A stretch of DNA of 64,000 nt, from NCBI GenBank assembly GCA_964034945.1, contig OZ035960.1, positions 76,603,331 through 76,667,330 on the forward strand, given 5' to 3'. The number at the start of each line of letters is the position of its first letter. The first letter of the stretch is position 1. Origin of the DNA: Chrysopilus asiliformis (lineage: Eukaryota > Arthropoda > Insecta > Diptera > Rhagionidae). Under the pieces are notes generated by a model. It worked only from the letters and a program-made list of their open reading frames with translations. It did not search any database and was not told the origin of the DNA. The position numbers and the translations under genes were made by a program. Shown in pieces: positions 1-12,195 of this stretch.

Positions 1-1243
1 TTTCTTAAAATTAGAAGAGAGACGCTGAGAACAAAAGTGTTCCAAACCATACAATAACAAAAAATTTCGCAATATTATTCTTTCATTTTAAGACAATAAT
101 TTAGTTAGGTGGATATGTGCGGGCCAGTCAACGTGATAGTGATTTTTAAATATTTACCTAGTGTTGCTAAAACAGTTTTATAAAAAACAAAATAAAAATT
201 TTGAAAAGGCCCCGACTAAAAATAAAACCCTAAAAAATTGAAAAACTCTGAAAAAAAATCCTCTAAAAAGGATAAAATAACCATTACAGTAAATATTAAG
301 TTGGTGTGTGTCGGGAAAACCTATTGGTCGTTGGATTTGTGTAGCAATGTTGCCCTGATGTATATTATTTGATCCTTTTTAAAGGTTTTTATTATTATTA
401 GGGTTGACCTCAATGATTTAAATACCTCGAAACTTATATGCCCCAAACAGATGATGCGTCACCGTCGGCGTGATAACACCATCATGTGTGTGGAGAATTC
501 AACAAACCTTTTGTAAAATTTGTGAGATTGTTAAAAGCCATTATCGTTACTACTTTTATATCTTCACACAAAAAATTGGTTAATTACCATCTCACAAAAA
601 AAAATGGAAAAGAGTGGCTAGTGAAGAGGTTTTCCTTAGAATTTTCTTAAACTTTCTTCCGCCGGCCGTGTAAAATTTTGTGGAAAATGTCCATTCCATA
701 ATATCTTTTATGAAAAGCTCGAACAATTTCCTTTCACTTTGATATATTTTCTTTCAATTTCCTTTCACTTTGAGATCATTCATCTACAATACGAATTTTT
801 AGAAAAATTGGTGCTAAATCTATTAAAAATTTCCTTTCAATTTTTGCAAGAAATCGCATAATCGCAAACACTAATTTTGTATTCTTATTTTCATAATATT
901 TTGTAGATACAACAAAATTATGCTCATGAAATAAAAATTGATCGCTTGGTTTAATTTTATCACTAAGAGAATTTCATTTTGTTGGTTCTATAAAATTTGG
1001 GTAGTAATTTTTGTACAATTTGGTTATAATTATACAAATTTATCAAATGAATAATTAGTTTTCATGATAAACATATTTTATTTAAAAAATGTCAGAAATA
1101 AGAAATTTCCTTTTTTGACAATGAGAGTTTTGTCCAAATAACGCTTTTGTTAACGTGTATTTTGTCGATATGATCAATTTCGCAAAAGCATGAGTTTCTG
1201 AGAACATCTACTGTAGGAGCGTAGTATTGGGACATTTGTTGAA
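1..1243. other. AT-rich stretch without recognised gene
   Basis: No open reading frame of note and no recognised domain. A short direct duplication of a phrase reading tttcctttcactttga lies around 728-775. The rest is A/T-rich non-coding sequence, probably old repeat debris. Confidence 0.6.
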
Positions 1244-1246
1244 TTA

Positions 1247-1630
1247 TGCTACATTTACACGAATGACAAATTTGTCATTTTTTTCTTGTCATTATGTTAA
1301 TTCCCGTGTAAATGGCATAATTTTGGTAATTTTTTCTGTCAGAAAATGTCAATCTCTCATAAAAGAATGAACTTGTCCATTCTTTTATGCCAGATTGTCA
1401 TTCGTGCAAACGCAATATTAGTTATGACAAAAGTTGAATACTAAAGTTGTCATTACTAATATTGCGTTTGCACGAATGACAATCTGGCATAAAAGAATGG
1501 ACAAGTTCATTCTTTTATGAGAGATTGACATTTTCTGACAGAAAAAATTACAAAAATTATGCCATTTACACGGGAATTAACATAATGACAAGAAAAAAAT
1601 GACAAATTTGTCATTCGTGTAAATGTAGCA
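1247..1630. mobile_element. Foldback MITE, nearly perfect palindrome, TTA target duplication
   Basis: The left arm (to 1422) and right arm (from 1455) are reverse complements over about 177 bp, and I see only one mismatch. A 32-nt loop separates them. The ends read TGCTACATTTACAC and its complement. TTA lies on both sides (1244-1246 and 1631-1633), which fits the 3-bp TWA duplication of PIF/Harbinger-type elements. There is no ORF, so it would need a transposase from elsewhere. High arm identity suggests recent insertion or arm homogenisation. A related end sequence occurs at 7418-7431. Confidence 0.9.
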
Positions 1631-1633
1631 TTA

Positions 1634-2329
1634 GAAACGGCTCCTCAAAAAAAAGGTAAAGTATGCTGGCATGGTCGTCCCAGTGTTTCATCCTGCATTA
1701 GGAGGGTAAAAAGATTATATTAGGCAGCATTTAGCATCTTTATTAGATTTCACAATTCCGAGACGTCTATCAAAACTGGTGGGCATTCAAGATAATCTTC
1801 AGGATTATCGGGTAGCATACAGGGGTGTGGATTTAGACGAATATGTTAAAGTTGTCTTCACCTAATTGGGGAGGCTTAATACAGAAACTTCTGTGCCAAA
1901 AATGATGGTTCGATCTCAATTGGATAAAAATTTATTTAAAAAAATTAGTCTGTCAGTTTTGAGGCAATTAGTTTTTTTTAACCCGGTTCTAAAAAAGCAT
2001 GACTTTCTCTATCCTATAATAATAAATTCAAATTTTTTAAATCGCAGTTTAGTACTACTCCAAAAAAGAAAACTTTTTGTTTTTATTTCGCTTACATCGG
2101 GCGGTTGCCGAGTCGGTTTTTCGGTCAAAACTCCCCCCTACAAAACACCCTTTAAAACTCAAATCGGGTCGATAAACAAAAATACGGATCGCCTTTTTTC
2201 GGTCTGCTACTAAAATTCGTCAAAATCGGAGAGTTCGACCCCAAGTCCTTTCCTTGTAACTGTCCATTAATGCTTTATTGTGTAGCGCAGTTTAAATTCA
2301 AATCGATCATCTTTCGAAAAACAGATTAC
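1634..2329. other. Unassigned sequence
   Basis: It contains a 115-codon reading frame (1866-2213) with no recognisable domain and a composition like translated non-coding DNA. A GC-richer patch around 2095-2180 may be repeat-derived. Nothing supportable as a gene. Confidence 0.5.
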
Positions 2330-5300
2330 GACGTATACTTAAAAAAAGTCGATTGCAGCCTCTTTCGATAGTATTTTGCGTTGTGAATATTCGATGTAAT
2401 TAAAAAACACATGAATTTGTTTTTTAATTGTGTAAGCAGACTAAACGCGCGACCGAGGGCCGCGAATACGACCTTCGGGATGGAGATGAAATACATCAAA
2501 AATAAAAATTGCTCTATGGAAACCCTAAAATTTATTTCTTCCCATATAACAAACCAATTACACGTAACATTTAGGATCACCAAAAAGGAATTTTTACTAC
2601 CGATTTTTACTTTTGACTTTTTTTAAATGCCAAATTTATATAATTTTGAATGTGGTTTTCCAGAGAGTTTATAAAATTTGAAGCTTATGTGATTTATCCC
2701 ATCGAAAAATATAAGAAACTTCTAAACACTTTTCAAATAAAAAAATTAAAATTGCAACAATTTTTTTTCCTAAGAGCGATATAGTAGCTCAATTTGCACG
2801 ATTTTGATATGCGAGCTGTTTTCGCGAAATTCGTTAATTGCGGGTTCAGTGTATGGTTACAGTGTCATGACCCCCGTCCTTCCTGGGTGACCAAGGCCTT
2901 TTACTCTTTTGATGATGGGTATATATTTTTATACAGGGAAAAAATATATTGGAACCGGTCCATCAAAATTGCATACTCCAGTCCCATATTTATGGAAAAA
3001 AACGACATAATGACCAAATATCATGGGAGTCATTCCTATAAATAAATTGTAACTGTTCCCAATTTTTTTAAGACACATTAAAAAAAACGCAGTATTCTTT
3101 TTTTTGTGTGTAATTATTCCCAAAATATGGCACAGGCTGCATCGTGTTATATAGGAGAGATTACCGAATATGTTAGACTGGTTACGACAAAAAATTGGAC
3201 ATCATTTCATTTTGAAAGGACTCAATCCTAAGATGAAAGGAATTAATCCTATGCAACGTTATAATATTTCCATTGATTATTGGACTCTCTCCAATGCGCG
3301 ACGTTCTCATTTGAAATATATTTTTTCCTATAATTATAGTACCAAGTCATATCCGAATAGGATTGACTATTTTTTTTATTGGATTCTGTCCAATCTAGAA
3401 AGGACAGACAAAAATTCCAGTTATCGAATATACGAGATAGGGAAGTTTGAGGGCTTTGAAAATATTCGAGATATCAAACAGCTCGAATAATAAAATGCCC
3501 TGTAAATAAAAAAAATTGACCGACACAAGTGTTAGAGTGTGGTAGTAGGCAGGTCCAAACTATATAAACCACGAATTCGAAAACCACAAGTGAACTATAA
3601 TCGAAGAAAAAAATGGCTTGAATTACAATACTAGCTGAATACTGTTTTCATAAGAATGAGTTCGCCAACACTTAGGATTTGTTCCAATTTTTATACCCGT
3701 ATGATGAAACCAAAGGGTATATTAACTTTGCCTTACCGTTTGAAACGCCAAGGTCCCGTTATCACACACAAAAATGAATTACACCAGTATGTTTAGAATG
3801 ACAAAAATAATTAATTTTTGCATCTCTGTCCGTCCGTCTGTCCGTCTGTGGCGCTGATTGCGGGCACACGGATTGAGCTAGAGACTTGAAATTTTGCGCA
3901 GATCCGTTTTTCGTAAAATGCGAGGCTAAGTTCGTTCATGGGCAAAAATGGACCATTAGGGGGGGTACCCCCCATACGAACGAAAACGTTCTTTTCGAAT
4001 TACTCAAAAACGGTGCATCTTATCAAAAAAGCGCAAGAACAAAAGTTATTTAGGATATAATTCTACATAAAACTCCCATACATCAAAATCCGAATGGAAT
4101 AAATTTTAAAAAATCTTGTTGGAAAGTTTGACTTCAAAGTGGAATTTTGATACAACTGTTCGAATTTTGATACAAATATCACCATACGGGTTTTCAATAA
4201 TTGCCAGATTGGCAATTAAAGCTTTGGTTATGTTTTTTTTTGTATAACTGGATCCTACATAATATTTGAGTAATTTCTAAAAACATTTTTTTTTACAAAT
4301 TTTTCCTGCGTGGCATTTTTTCCCTTTTTATCCTCCTAAACGTTACACATCCTTATTGCAGTTCTTCTGCAATGACGAGAATTGAAAAATTCTCGTGGTG
4401 ATTGATGGTAAAAAAAAGTTTGACTACCTCTCATATAATGATCAGCTCCATCGATTCTTAAACCGACGAAGTCAAAAAAAAAATTCCATGGCTGTGATTC
4501 TTCGCATCCGAACCTGGATTCCGCACGATCACTAGAAAATAATAGATATATCCCAAGTTCACGCCCTCTTGTTTTACTTGGGATATTGTCTCATAATTGG
4601 CTAGGGATATGAAGTCACGTTTAAAGAAAATAATATTAATAAACGCGCAATATTGGTATGTCCTCACTGAAGAACTTCTGGTTTTTGAAACAATTTGCAG
4701 AAAAAAGCAAATATTGGACTTTTAATAAAACGAAATATAAATCATTGTCAGCTGACGGAATAGTATCAAAACTTGATATGACCGAGCTATCTTGAAAACA
4801 AACATATCAATGTTTATGACACTGACAAAAAAAACATTAGAACAATATGTAGTAAAAATTGTAAACATTCCGATTAAAAAATATATATAACTGAAATGAT
4901 TATGACTGCTTTGCATAAAGCATGAATTAATTTTGGTTTAATTAATATTTACAGATAGGTATATAACACTGTTTCAACAATAAAATTTTATCGCAGTTTG
5001 ATTTTATAAAAAAACACAATGTTCATAATCTGGACTAATTGTTCTGACACAAGAAATAAGTAGATGGGTACTTGACTTGATGTATCTGGATTAATATCGG
5101 CCCTGACTATATGATTTTTAAACGTTTTAATCGTGTGTGTCACACATGTATTTTAGCATTTAAAAGATAGCTATCTGAATATTTTTTATGTCTTTTTGAG
5201 CACCATTCTCATAGTGCAACTAAGCACATTTACGTAATTGTGGACGCCAACTCTTATAAAATCGATAAGCTCTTAAAACTACTTGAAAGTTATATGGAAA

Positions 5301-6590
5301 TAGATAAAATCAACTAATATTCTATGATTACACTTGGTTAAATTGAAAAAAAATGTAGGAAAATTTGACATAATGACGTTTTATTGTTTTATAAAATTCT
5401 TATCAGACCATATTCAAAGAATTTTGAGGTTAAGCTCAATCAACCTTATATCTATCTTAAGAGTCAAAAAATCAATAACAGAAAAGGAAAAATAATCATT
5501 GGAGCTAGAATATCCCTTATATTATATATGGCTTTACCTTTCGAAATCCTTAAGTAACGAAAGCTTATTTATTAAATGCTTGAATTTATCGTTGTTATAT
5601 TTTTGAAAACGGCAGTGTAAGTGTCGTATTTTTTTATATTTCGCTATGCTTCTTGCATATCATATATTTGGTGATTTGCAAGTTTAAAATTCACAAGCTT
5701 TTTTGATGTTTAGCAATTCCCAAATACAAAAATATCACACTGGATTTATGTTTTCTTTTCGAGTCCAATTAAAAGTGTAAAATTGTTTTTAACAGAAAAT
5801 TGATTTTGGTTTCCATTATGTTCACTACAAGTATTTTCCAAAAAAAAATATGTGTCTAATATAATTAATAAAAGTTATTGAGTAACTTAATCACAATACT
5901 AATCGTTAATTTAAGATGTTTTTTCTAATGTGCACAAGTTTTAAAAGCAAAATATTTGACAAAAATTTCATCACGCATTTTCCACGTTGCTTACGACCCG
6001 GTTAACAATAAGAACAAAACTAGACTTTTCGATTTCCACTAAAAAAAGAATGTGAAAATCAGACAACAATAATATGAATTACAAAAGCTTTTAAAATTTT
6101 AGTACCATTTCAAACTTTTGCTTTAACTTTATTTGTCTTAAAGCTCATATCGCTAAGTTTACAAAAAAAACACTGATTACTACTTTTATTTTGAAAAAAT
6201 TGTCTCTAATCTTCACTACAAATGTATTATTTTATAAAACAGAAAATTTTCTCTCTTGTCTGTTTAGGTAAAAGTTCTGAAATATCGTCAATACTGAAAG
6301 AAACAACGAATTGTGTTACTTTTACTTGTTGTTCTAAATTAATAAAAAGCTCAAGTCATCACTCCCGCATAAAAGATGTAAAGTATTACTAACAACTTTT
6401 TAATCTGCGCATGAGAGAATATTTTATCAAAGCAGTTCGTTGTTTACTAGACAGTGTTTTGTTGGAAAATCTGAAAATAGAACTATTCAGACATTTTTTA
6501 AAGTCATTTACCAATGATTATCTATACATATAATAAAATTGTAAGAGGGGTGATTTTTTTAATTTTGCATTTTCTTAGAAAATTTCTCGG
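2330..6590. repeat. Segmental duplication, copy A
   Basis: Long stretches match copy B (11045-14320) in the same orientation. Examples are 2470-2570 with 11060-11190, 3388-3670 with 11856-12192, 4235-4480 with 12660-12930, 4790-5100 with 12960-13290 and 5540-6580 with 13290-14300. Copy A alone holds a DINE insertion (3688-4233), about 430 bp at 5103-5535 and about 220 bp near 4490-4740 that B lacks. It ends in the same Helitron 5' start that opens the element at 14239. No protein family is recognised; the 106-codon frame at 3170-3490 looks incidental. Confidence 0.85.
3688..4233 (+). mobile_element. DINE/INE-1-like Helentron element, copy 1
   Basis: It starts with a subterminal inverted pair (TTATACCCGTAT and AAAGGGTATATTAA), followed by a GTCCGTCTG-type microsatellite. 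It ends with a hairpin (TTGCCAGATTGGCAA) and a T-rich tail. This layout is the one known for Drosophila INE-1/DINE-1 and Helentron-associated elements. Copy B of the segmental duplication (12645-12675) lacks it and shows an uninterrupted T tract, which is an empty site. It is non-coding. Confidence 0.88.
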
Positions 6591-7255
6591 CTTATAGGTC
6601 GTTAAAAAAAATATAACAAAATGTTGCATTATTTCTGTGGATGTTTCCATATCCTAGAAAGGTCGTGTAAAAAACAATGAATCACAAATGGTTTAATATT
6701 AAAAACAAAAATTTTAATAATTTTAAGATTTTGTGTTGGGGGGAATTTGGATGTGAAAACATCCACAAAAATAATATAACATTTGGTTATATACACTCTA
6801 GAAAATTTTATTGTAATTTTACCACTAAAATAGTAGGAAACCATTTTCCTACTATAATAGTAGTAAAATTACACCGAGTCGTAATGGCTTAAAAGCTATG
6901 TATTTATACTCATTTTGTGGCGTACAAAAGCCACTTTTACGGGGGAACTTTAAACTAAATAAGAAGTAAAAGTACATACTGGTGTAATTTTACGACATTT
7001 TTTGTTTAAAATTAAACCGAAAATAGTGTAATAACTACCATGGGTGTTTAAAATTACCACATTTTTGTTGCAATTGTCCTTCTATTTGTAGCAAAACCGC
7101 GTCTTAATGTGTAATTTTGCGACATTTTTGGTTTAAAATTACACCGAAAATGGTATTAGAATTTCTCGGCTTATACGGTCTGCAAAAACAAAAATAATAC
7201 AGCAAAATTATTATATTATTTTTGCGGATGTTTTCACATCCAAATTTCCCCCCAT
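6583..7255. mobile_element. Terminal-repeat element with tandem internal units
   Basis: A block at 7158-7255 recurs directly, though diverged, at 6583-6655, and inverted at 6733-6780. The inverted pair forms termini around GGGGGGAATTTGGATGTGAA. Inside, a unit reading roughly TAATTTTRCGACATTTTT occurs near 6980 and 7110. No ORF with a domain. The family is unknown and the target duplication was not resolved. Confidence 0.6.
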
Positions 7256-7583
7256 CATGAGCCTGTTCGGCTCACCGTCATCAGAGCCTGCTTTACCAGC
7301 TTCCACGCAGGCTTACAGGATTTTGGTGAAGTAAAACTCGATTCGAGTATTTATACTCCGATGCCACAAACCTTGTGCGAATTATTATGAGTATTCACTC
7401 TTTTGAGTATCGGTGTAAATGTAGCATGGATACAAGTGCATTTTACAAGAAAGCGTGAACACAATGTAAAGCATTTGAAAAAGCTCCCGTGAACTATGAC
7501 ACTGAACTGCAAGTTTGACAGCTCTAATTGCAGAAAATTGAACAATGCCGAAAAAATGTGTGAAAACAGAAATTTTGTATTAC

Positions 7584-7723
7584 CTCATCGGATCCTGTGT
7601 TATGGAACTCGAGTTATTGGACTCTTCCAAAAAATCTAAAATACTCGCGATTTCAGCTTCACTCCACTTCTTGTTGGGTTTCTCTCTTTTCCGCTTTCGC
7701 TGCTGAATAACATTTTGCGCCAT
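7584..7723 (-). CDS. SANT/Myb-like coding exon, possibly of a Harbinger accessory protein
   Basis: On the minus strand an ATG at 7723 opens a 46-codon stretch with a basic segment (QQRKRKREKPNK) followed by KKWSEAEIASILDFLEE. This resembles the first helix of SANT/Myb-like or trihelix domains. It ends at a good donor (GAG followed by GTAATA), so it looks like a first coding exon. I could not find the next exon. PIF/Harbinger elements encode a SANT-like partner of their nuclease, and Harbinger-type MITEs are abundant here, so a transposon origin is the first guess. A host gene fragment is possible. Homology is inferred from a short motif only. Confidence 0.4.
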
Positions 7724-8373
7724 ATTATATATATTTATATATATTTATTGATTTATCGCCACTAAACACTTTTTACCGGAGAAAAATATGAAGATCACAA
7801 AACATGAAAACAAACGTTTCAGCTGTCATAATTTACACTTCTCACTATACAAGACCCAAAAACAAGGTTTTGGGTGAAGCAAATAAAAAGCTAAAGTGTA
7901 ACCGATTTTGTATGAAAAATTTTGCTAGGTCGAGTAAATATACATCCAATACACTGATACACAACCAAATGCATCAATGAGTGAATACCCTTAATATGTT
8001 AAAGCAACATAGCTCCATCAAGCCAGAGCGAATAAACTACTTAGTGTTTAACCATTTCTGGAATGGCGATCAAATGACTCATCAAACACGCTAATGCCGT
8101 CAACTGCATTGTGAAATAATGAAATTGTCCGTTCAATAATGCAAAAATACCCTGTGAGCGTGTTTTTACACCAAAATGAGAGTAAAAATATGAAGATTGG
8201 TCGAAATTTTACGAAAGGTTTAAAATTACCCTATTTTTAGTATAAGATTAATGTTTTTTTCGGTGAGTTTACAACTTAAATGGTGTGCGAGCTAAATTCT
8301 ACGACTTTTTTGCAAATTTACCCCGTTTTTACCCAATTTTTTCGGTTTAAATACAAATCGGTTTTCTACAGTG
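7724..8373. other. Unassigned sequence with degenerate repeat pieces
   Basis: It has simple TA runs next to the putative exon start and pieces resembling the 6960-7150 units around 8215-8340 (TTTAAAATTACCCTATTTTT). No gene is supported. Confidence 0.45.
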
Positions 8374-8984
8374 CAGTAGAGATTCAGTAATTCGAGTCAA
8401 TAAAAACCGGAACTAATTCGAACCATGGACATTTTCGAATTAATGGATTCTTTTTTATGGTGCACATTTTGTTTAATAAAACAGTCTTAATGGCAAAAAA
8501 AAATATTTTCAAGTTAAAATTAAGTAACAATGTTCCTGCATTCAAAATGTATATATATATCTATGTGATAACATTCAATTCTTTTTAAAAAAAATTGAAA
8601 TTTTCGCTTCAAAATTAATACCTGTACGACACTACATACCACCACGCACATTTTGCTGGTAAATGCCTTCGTTATTGCATTCAAGCTAACCCAGGAAAGT
8701 TGGAATTACAGAGACCAATATATCGACCACAATTCGAATTACAAGATACCCAATATAAAAAAATTATTGTTCAAATTAGCGTGGTTACTTAAAGAAAGTA
8801 TAAGGACGGGGGAGTTAAATAAAATAAAAGAAGAAAAAACGTATTTCACTTTGGGTTTATTTATTAACTTTTATCCAAACTCTATTCACAAATTACTATC
8901 AAAACCAAACTATAATTTTAAAAGGTAATTGATGTTTCGAAATGTGAAAATTTTCAACTTTTAAAAAGAATCCGAACTCTACTG
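8374..8984. mobile_element. Degenerate pogo/Tigger-like non-autonomous element
   Basis: The ends read CAGTAGAGATTC on the left and, inverted, CAGTAGAGTTCGGATTC on the right. They resemble the pogo-type termini of the cleaner 100-bp element at 56813-56912. The TA duplication is not preserved. A 91-codon frame inside (8653-8928) has no transposase motif. Confidence 0.55.
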
Positions 8985-9171
8985 TTCTACGGGACAATCA
9001 GTACTCCGCTCTGGTTTTTCTCTGACTGTTTTTCTTACCTTCAGGAATTTCCATCGCGTGCCTGCGTAACGATCTTTTTGCTGCGTTTGCGATTTCGTTT
9101 ACTGTCAAGGCCAGACGTATATTCCGATATCTGCATGCGCTGCTCAAATTACTTATTCAGCAGCGCATCTA

Positions 9172-9734
9172 CACTCTCGAAAAAATCCGGGGACGAATTA
9201 ACTCCGCCTGAAAACATAGCTAAAAGTTTAACACCGTAGCGCGGAGTTATTTTACACATTTGTATTTTACGGAGCTAAATATTCAATTTAACACCGTTTT
9301 GACCTAAATTTTAAATGAACTCTGAAAAGGAGTCAAAAATTCACTACAACTCCTTTTAGGAGTTATTTAATTGTAAAGGGTGTTCACGTTTAGAAGAGGC
9401 TTGCCAATTGGCTTCAACAGCAAATGGTTTACAATTCGAGAGGTCCCGTGTTCGAGTCCCGGCAGGGACATGCAAGAAAAGTTTTTAACAAGTCAATATT
9501 AACTTTGGAAACACGAAAAAAACTCAAAACATATCAAATGCTTGCAAAAAAAGAGAATTTGCGAGGTTTTTTTGCCATCTAATAAGTTGGTTTAACACCG
9601 AAAAATTGTTAAAAATTAACACCCATAAGGAATTGTTGTGAACTCCCTAGCCCGGTGCTCGATTTTCTCCAATAGGTGATGGACTCCCTCAAACTCCCTT
9701 TCGGTGCGTAATCGACTCCATTTTTTCGAGAGTG
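9172..9734. mobile_element. TA-flanked MITE
   Basis: The ends are inverted (CACTCTCGAAAAAAT and complement) and flanked by TA at 9170-9171 and 9735-9736. The flanking sequence is a repeat that also occurs at 16710-16800, where it runs uninterrupted, so that site acts as an empty site. Internal sequence holds repeated AACTCC/GGAGTT words and a tRNA-like patch. There is no transposase, and the TA duplication points to a Tc1/mariner-type mobiliser. Confidence 0.8.
9385..9472 (+). other. tRNA-like fragment (box B) inside the MITE
   Basis: The sequence GTGTTCGAGTCCCGGCAGGG matches the T-arm and box B consensus of a tRNA or tRNA-derived SINE. The 5' half does not form a convincing tRNA and the acceptor stem has no 5' partner, so this is not a functional tRNA gene. 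Confidence 0.35.
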
Positions 9735-9736
9735 TA

Positions 9737-10274
9737 GGTATTTTCCCGTAAGATACTGTGGGAACGGAAACTGGCCACGACACTCCTCCCCCTTGAAAAA
9801 CTTGTTTCCCGTGAAAACTAGGTTGGTGAGTAGAAATTCCTACAAGTTCACATTTTTTGTTCCTATTTTTGCTGTTATGGTTTTTCTTAACTTAATTATT
9901 GTTTTATATTTCTACGTATTGACTGTACTTTTTATTTATCGTTACGTTATAAAGATAATTCTTGACATGATTCTATTTTCATTTTTATTTATTTTTTTTT
10001 TGTTTAGTTAATAAAAATAATCATCATTTTTTGCATCATTTAATAAAAATAATCCAATTATACGTTATTATGTGTATTTTATCTATTTTTTTTCTTTTTC
10101 TTCCTGTGCCCAATTGGTTTTTTGGTGGTCCTGGTTTTTTGCATACCTGCGCTAACGCGTTACCTACTTATGCATAGTCATTTATTTTCATAATTTCTTA
10201 GTTGTTCAGTTTGAATTTCCCAAAAAAACAATTTTGAAATTTCTAATCGTTGGATATTGACAAACATATGTATA
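9737..10274. other. AT-rich, no gene seen
   Basis: The first part continues the repeat shared with 16690-16810. The 72-codon frame at 9793-10011 is almost entirely Phe/Leu/Ile/Tyr from T-rich DNA and is not credible as a gene. Confidence 0.5.
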
Positions 10275-10514
10275 CTGGAGCGCGTTCGTGGACGCAATGA
10301 TAGTCGTAGTCAGCAATAGCTAATGACGTCAATCTATCATAGCTCGCCGTAGTCAACTATAGTCATGTGCACCACGAACGACCATAGTCATAGTCGTGGT
10401 TGCTTTTCGTTTGACAGCTTACACACACTGGAGGAAGACAGAAAAAATAAAGTTTTCACGAACGACCGATAGTCAACTATAGCTGACTATTTTGCAACCA
10501 CGAACACGGTCCAG
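10275..10514. mobile_element. Small inverted-repeat element (MITE candidate)
   Basis: The ends read CTGGAGCGCGTTCGTGG and, inverted, CTGGACCGTGTTCGTGG. The interior is rich in TAGTC/GACTA words that can pair (for example ATAGTCAACTATAG). No target duplication was resolved. Confidence 0.6.
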
Positions 10515-11044
10515 GTCGTGTTTATTTTTTAGAGTTATAAGGGTACCTAATGATAATTATTTCAACATTTTTTTTATTTTTTATTTAACTATATCTCCTT
10601 AAAAAATTTCCCTTTTTTGGACTATTGTTCATCTTGTAGATGCGAGTCTTCTTCATGTTCTAGCTATTATCAGTCGTTGTAGTTGTTATTAATATTTTGA
10701 CATCCTTCTTTTGATTTTGTTATGGTTTTCTTACTCTAACTGTTAATTTTAGACTATATTTTCATTTTTAAAGTCTAATTGTGTTGGTGATTGTTTTTTA
10801 AAAGATGATTTTTCTATATCATTAATACTTTAGAGGTATATAAAATCTTGTTAGGAATTGTTTAAATTTTTTTTTGTGTTAATATGGGCAATATGTATAT
10901 GTGTATCGATGGGATGTCTGAAATAAAAATAAAATTGTTAGTGATATTATCTATGTATTTTCATAATTATTGCTGCAGGCGTTGTCGTCCTCTAGTTCTA
11001 AAAAGAAAATAAGCGTTAGTATTGTTTCTTAATGTTATTTTTTA
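10515..11044. other. AT-rich, no gene seen
   Basis: T-rich non-coding sequence without a recognised repeat or reading frame. Confidence 0.5.
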
Positions 11045-11192
11045 CAACTAAACGTTCGACTGAGGGCCACGTGCGATACGATGCCGACCTTCGGGATGGA
11101 GATGAAAACACATCAAAAGTAAAAATTGCTCTATGGTAACCCTAAAATTTATTTCTTCCCATATAACAAACCAATTACACTTAACATTTAGG

Positions 11193-11562
11193 CACAAACT
11201 AATCATAAGCAGACTAACATTTTCATTCAATCCATTCTAGAACAAAATTGAATTTCAACTTCCAAAAAATAAATACCCATAGCAGCCACTCCAGCCGTAG
11301 CAGCCATTAGTTTTTCTGCCAGCAGCACAATTAAATGAAAATAGCAAAAGAAAGACAAAATGCGATCAACAAAACGAACAGATTTATCGGAATTTTACTG
11401 CTGGAAAACTTGCATCACGAAGTCTTGTGCCGCTGGCGGAAAAGCTCATGACTGCTACGGCTGGAGTGGCTGCTATGGGTATTTATTTTTTGGAAATTGA
11501 AATTCAATTTTGTTCTAGAATGGATTGAATGAAAATTTTAGTCTGCTTATGATTAGTTTGTG
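11193..11562. mobile_element. Foldback element with 7-bp target duplication
   Basis: Arms of about 130 bp begin CACAAACTAATCATAAGC and return inverted at the right end. ATTTAGG flanks both sides. Copy A (around 2567-2580) has a single ATTTAGG and no insert, which is a clean empty site. The duplication length (7, or 8 with one mismatch) is compatible with a hAT mobiliser, but the terminus is not typical of hAT. Confidence 0.85.
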
Positions 11563-12195
11563 ATTTAGGTTTACCAAAAAGGAATTTTTACTATGGGTTA
11601 ATTTTAAAGGTGGTTTTCTAACGAGTTTACAAAATTTGAAGCTTATGTGATTTATCCCATCGAAAAATATAAGAACTTCCAAAAACTTTTCAAAGGAAAA
11701 ATTAAAATTGCAACAATTTTTTTTTCCTCAGAGCGATATACTAGCGCAATTTGCTCGAGATAATATTTGCGGGACCCCTATTGCATTGTGTAGTAACGTA
11801 GAAAGAGTAACATTTTTTTAAACACGAATGAGCGACCACATTGAAATTGATTTATTGGATTCTGTCCAATCTAGAGAGGACAGACATAATAATTTTTTAT
11901 TGGATTCTGTCCAATCTAGAGAGGACAGACAAAAATTCCAGTTATCGAATATACGAGATAGGGAAGTTTGAGGGCTTTGAAAATATTCGAGATATCAAAC
12001 AGCCCGAATAATAAAATGCCTTGTAATTAAAAAAAATTGACCGACACAAGTGTTAGAGTGTGGTAGTAGGCAAATCCAAACTATATAAACCACGAGTTCG
12101 AAAACCACAAGTGAACTATAATCGAAGAAAAAAATGGCTTGAATTACAATACTAGCTGAATACTATTTTCATAAGAATGAGTTCGCCAAAACTTA

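Noticed and set aside
1866..2213. 115-codon frame as a gene
   Set aside because: No domain, no splice signals, composition like translated AT-rich DNA, and no upstream context.
9385..9472. A functional tRNA gene
   Set aside because: Only the T-arm region fits; no acceptor or D-arm pairing.
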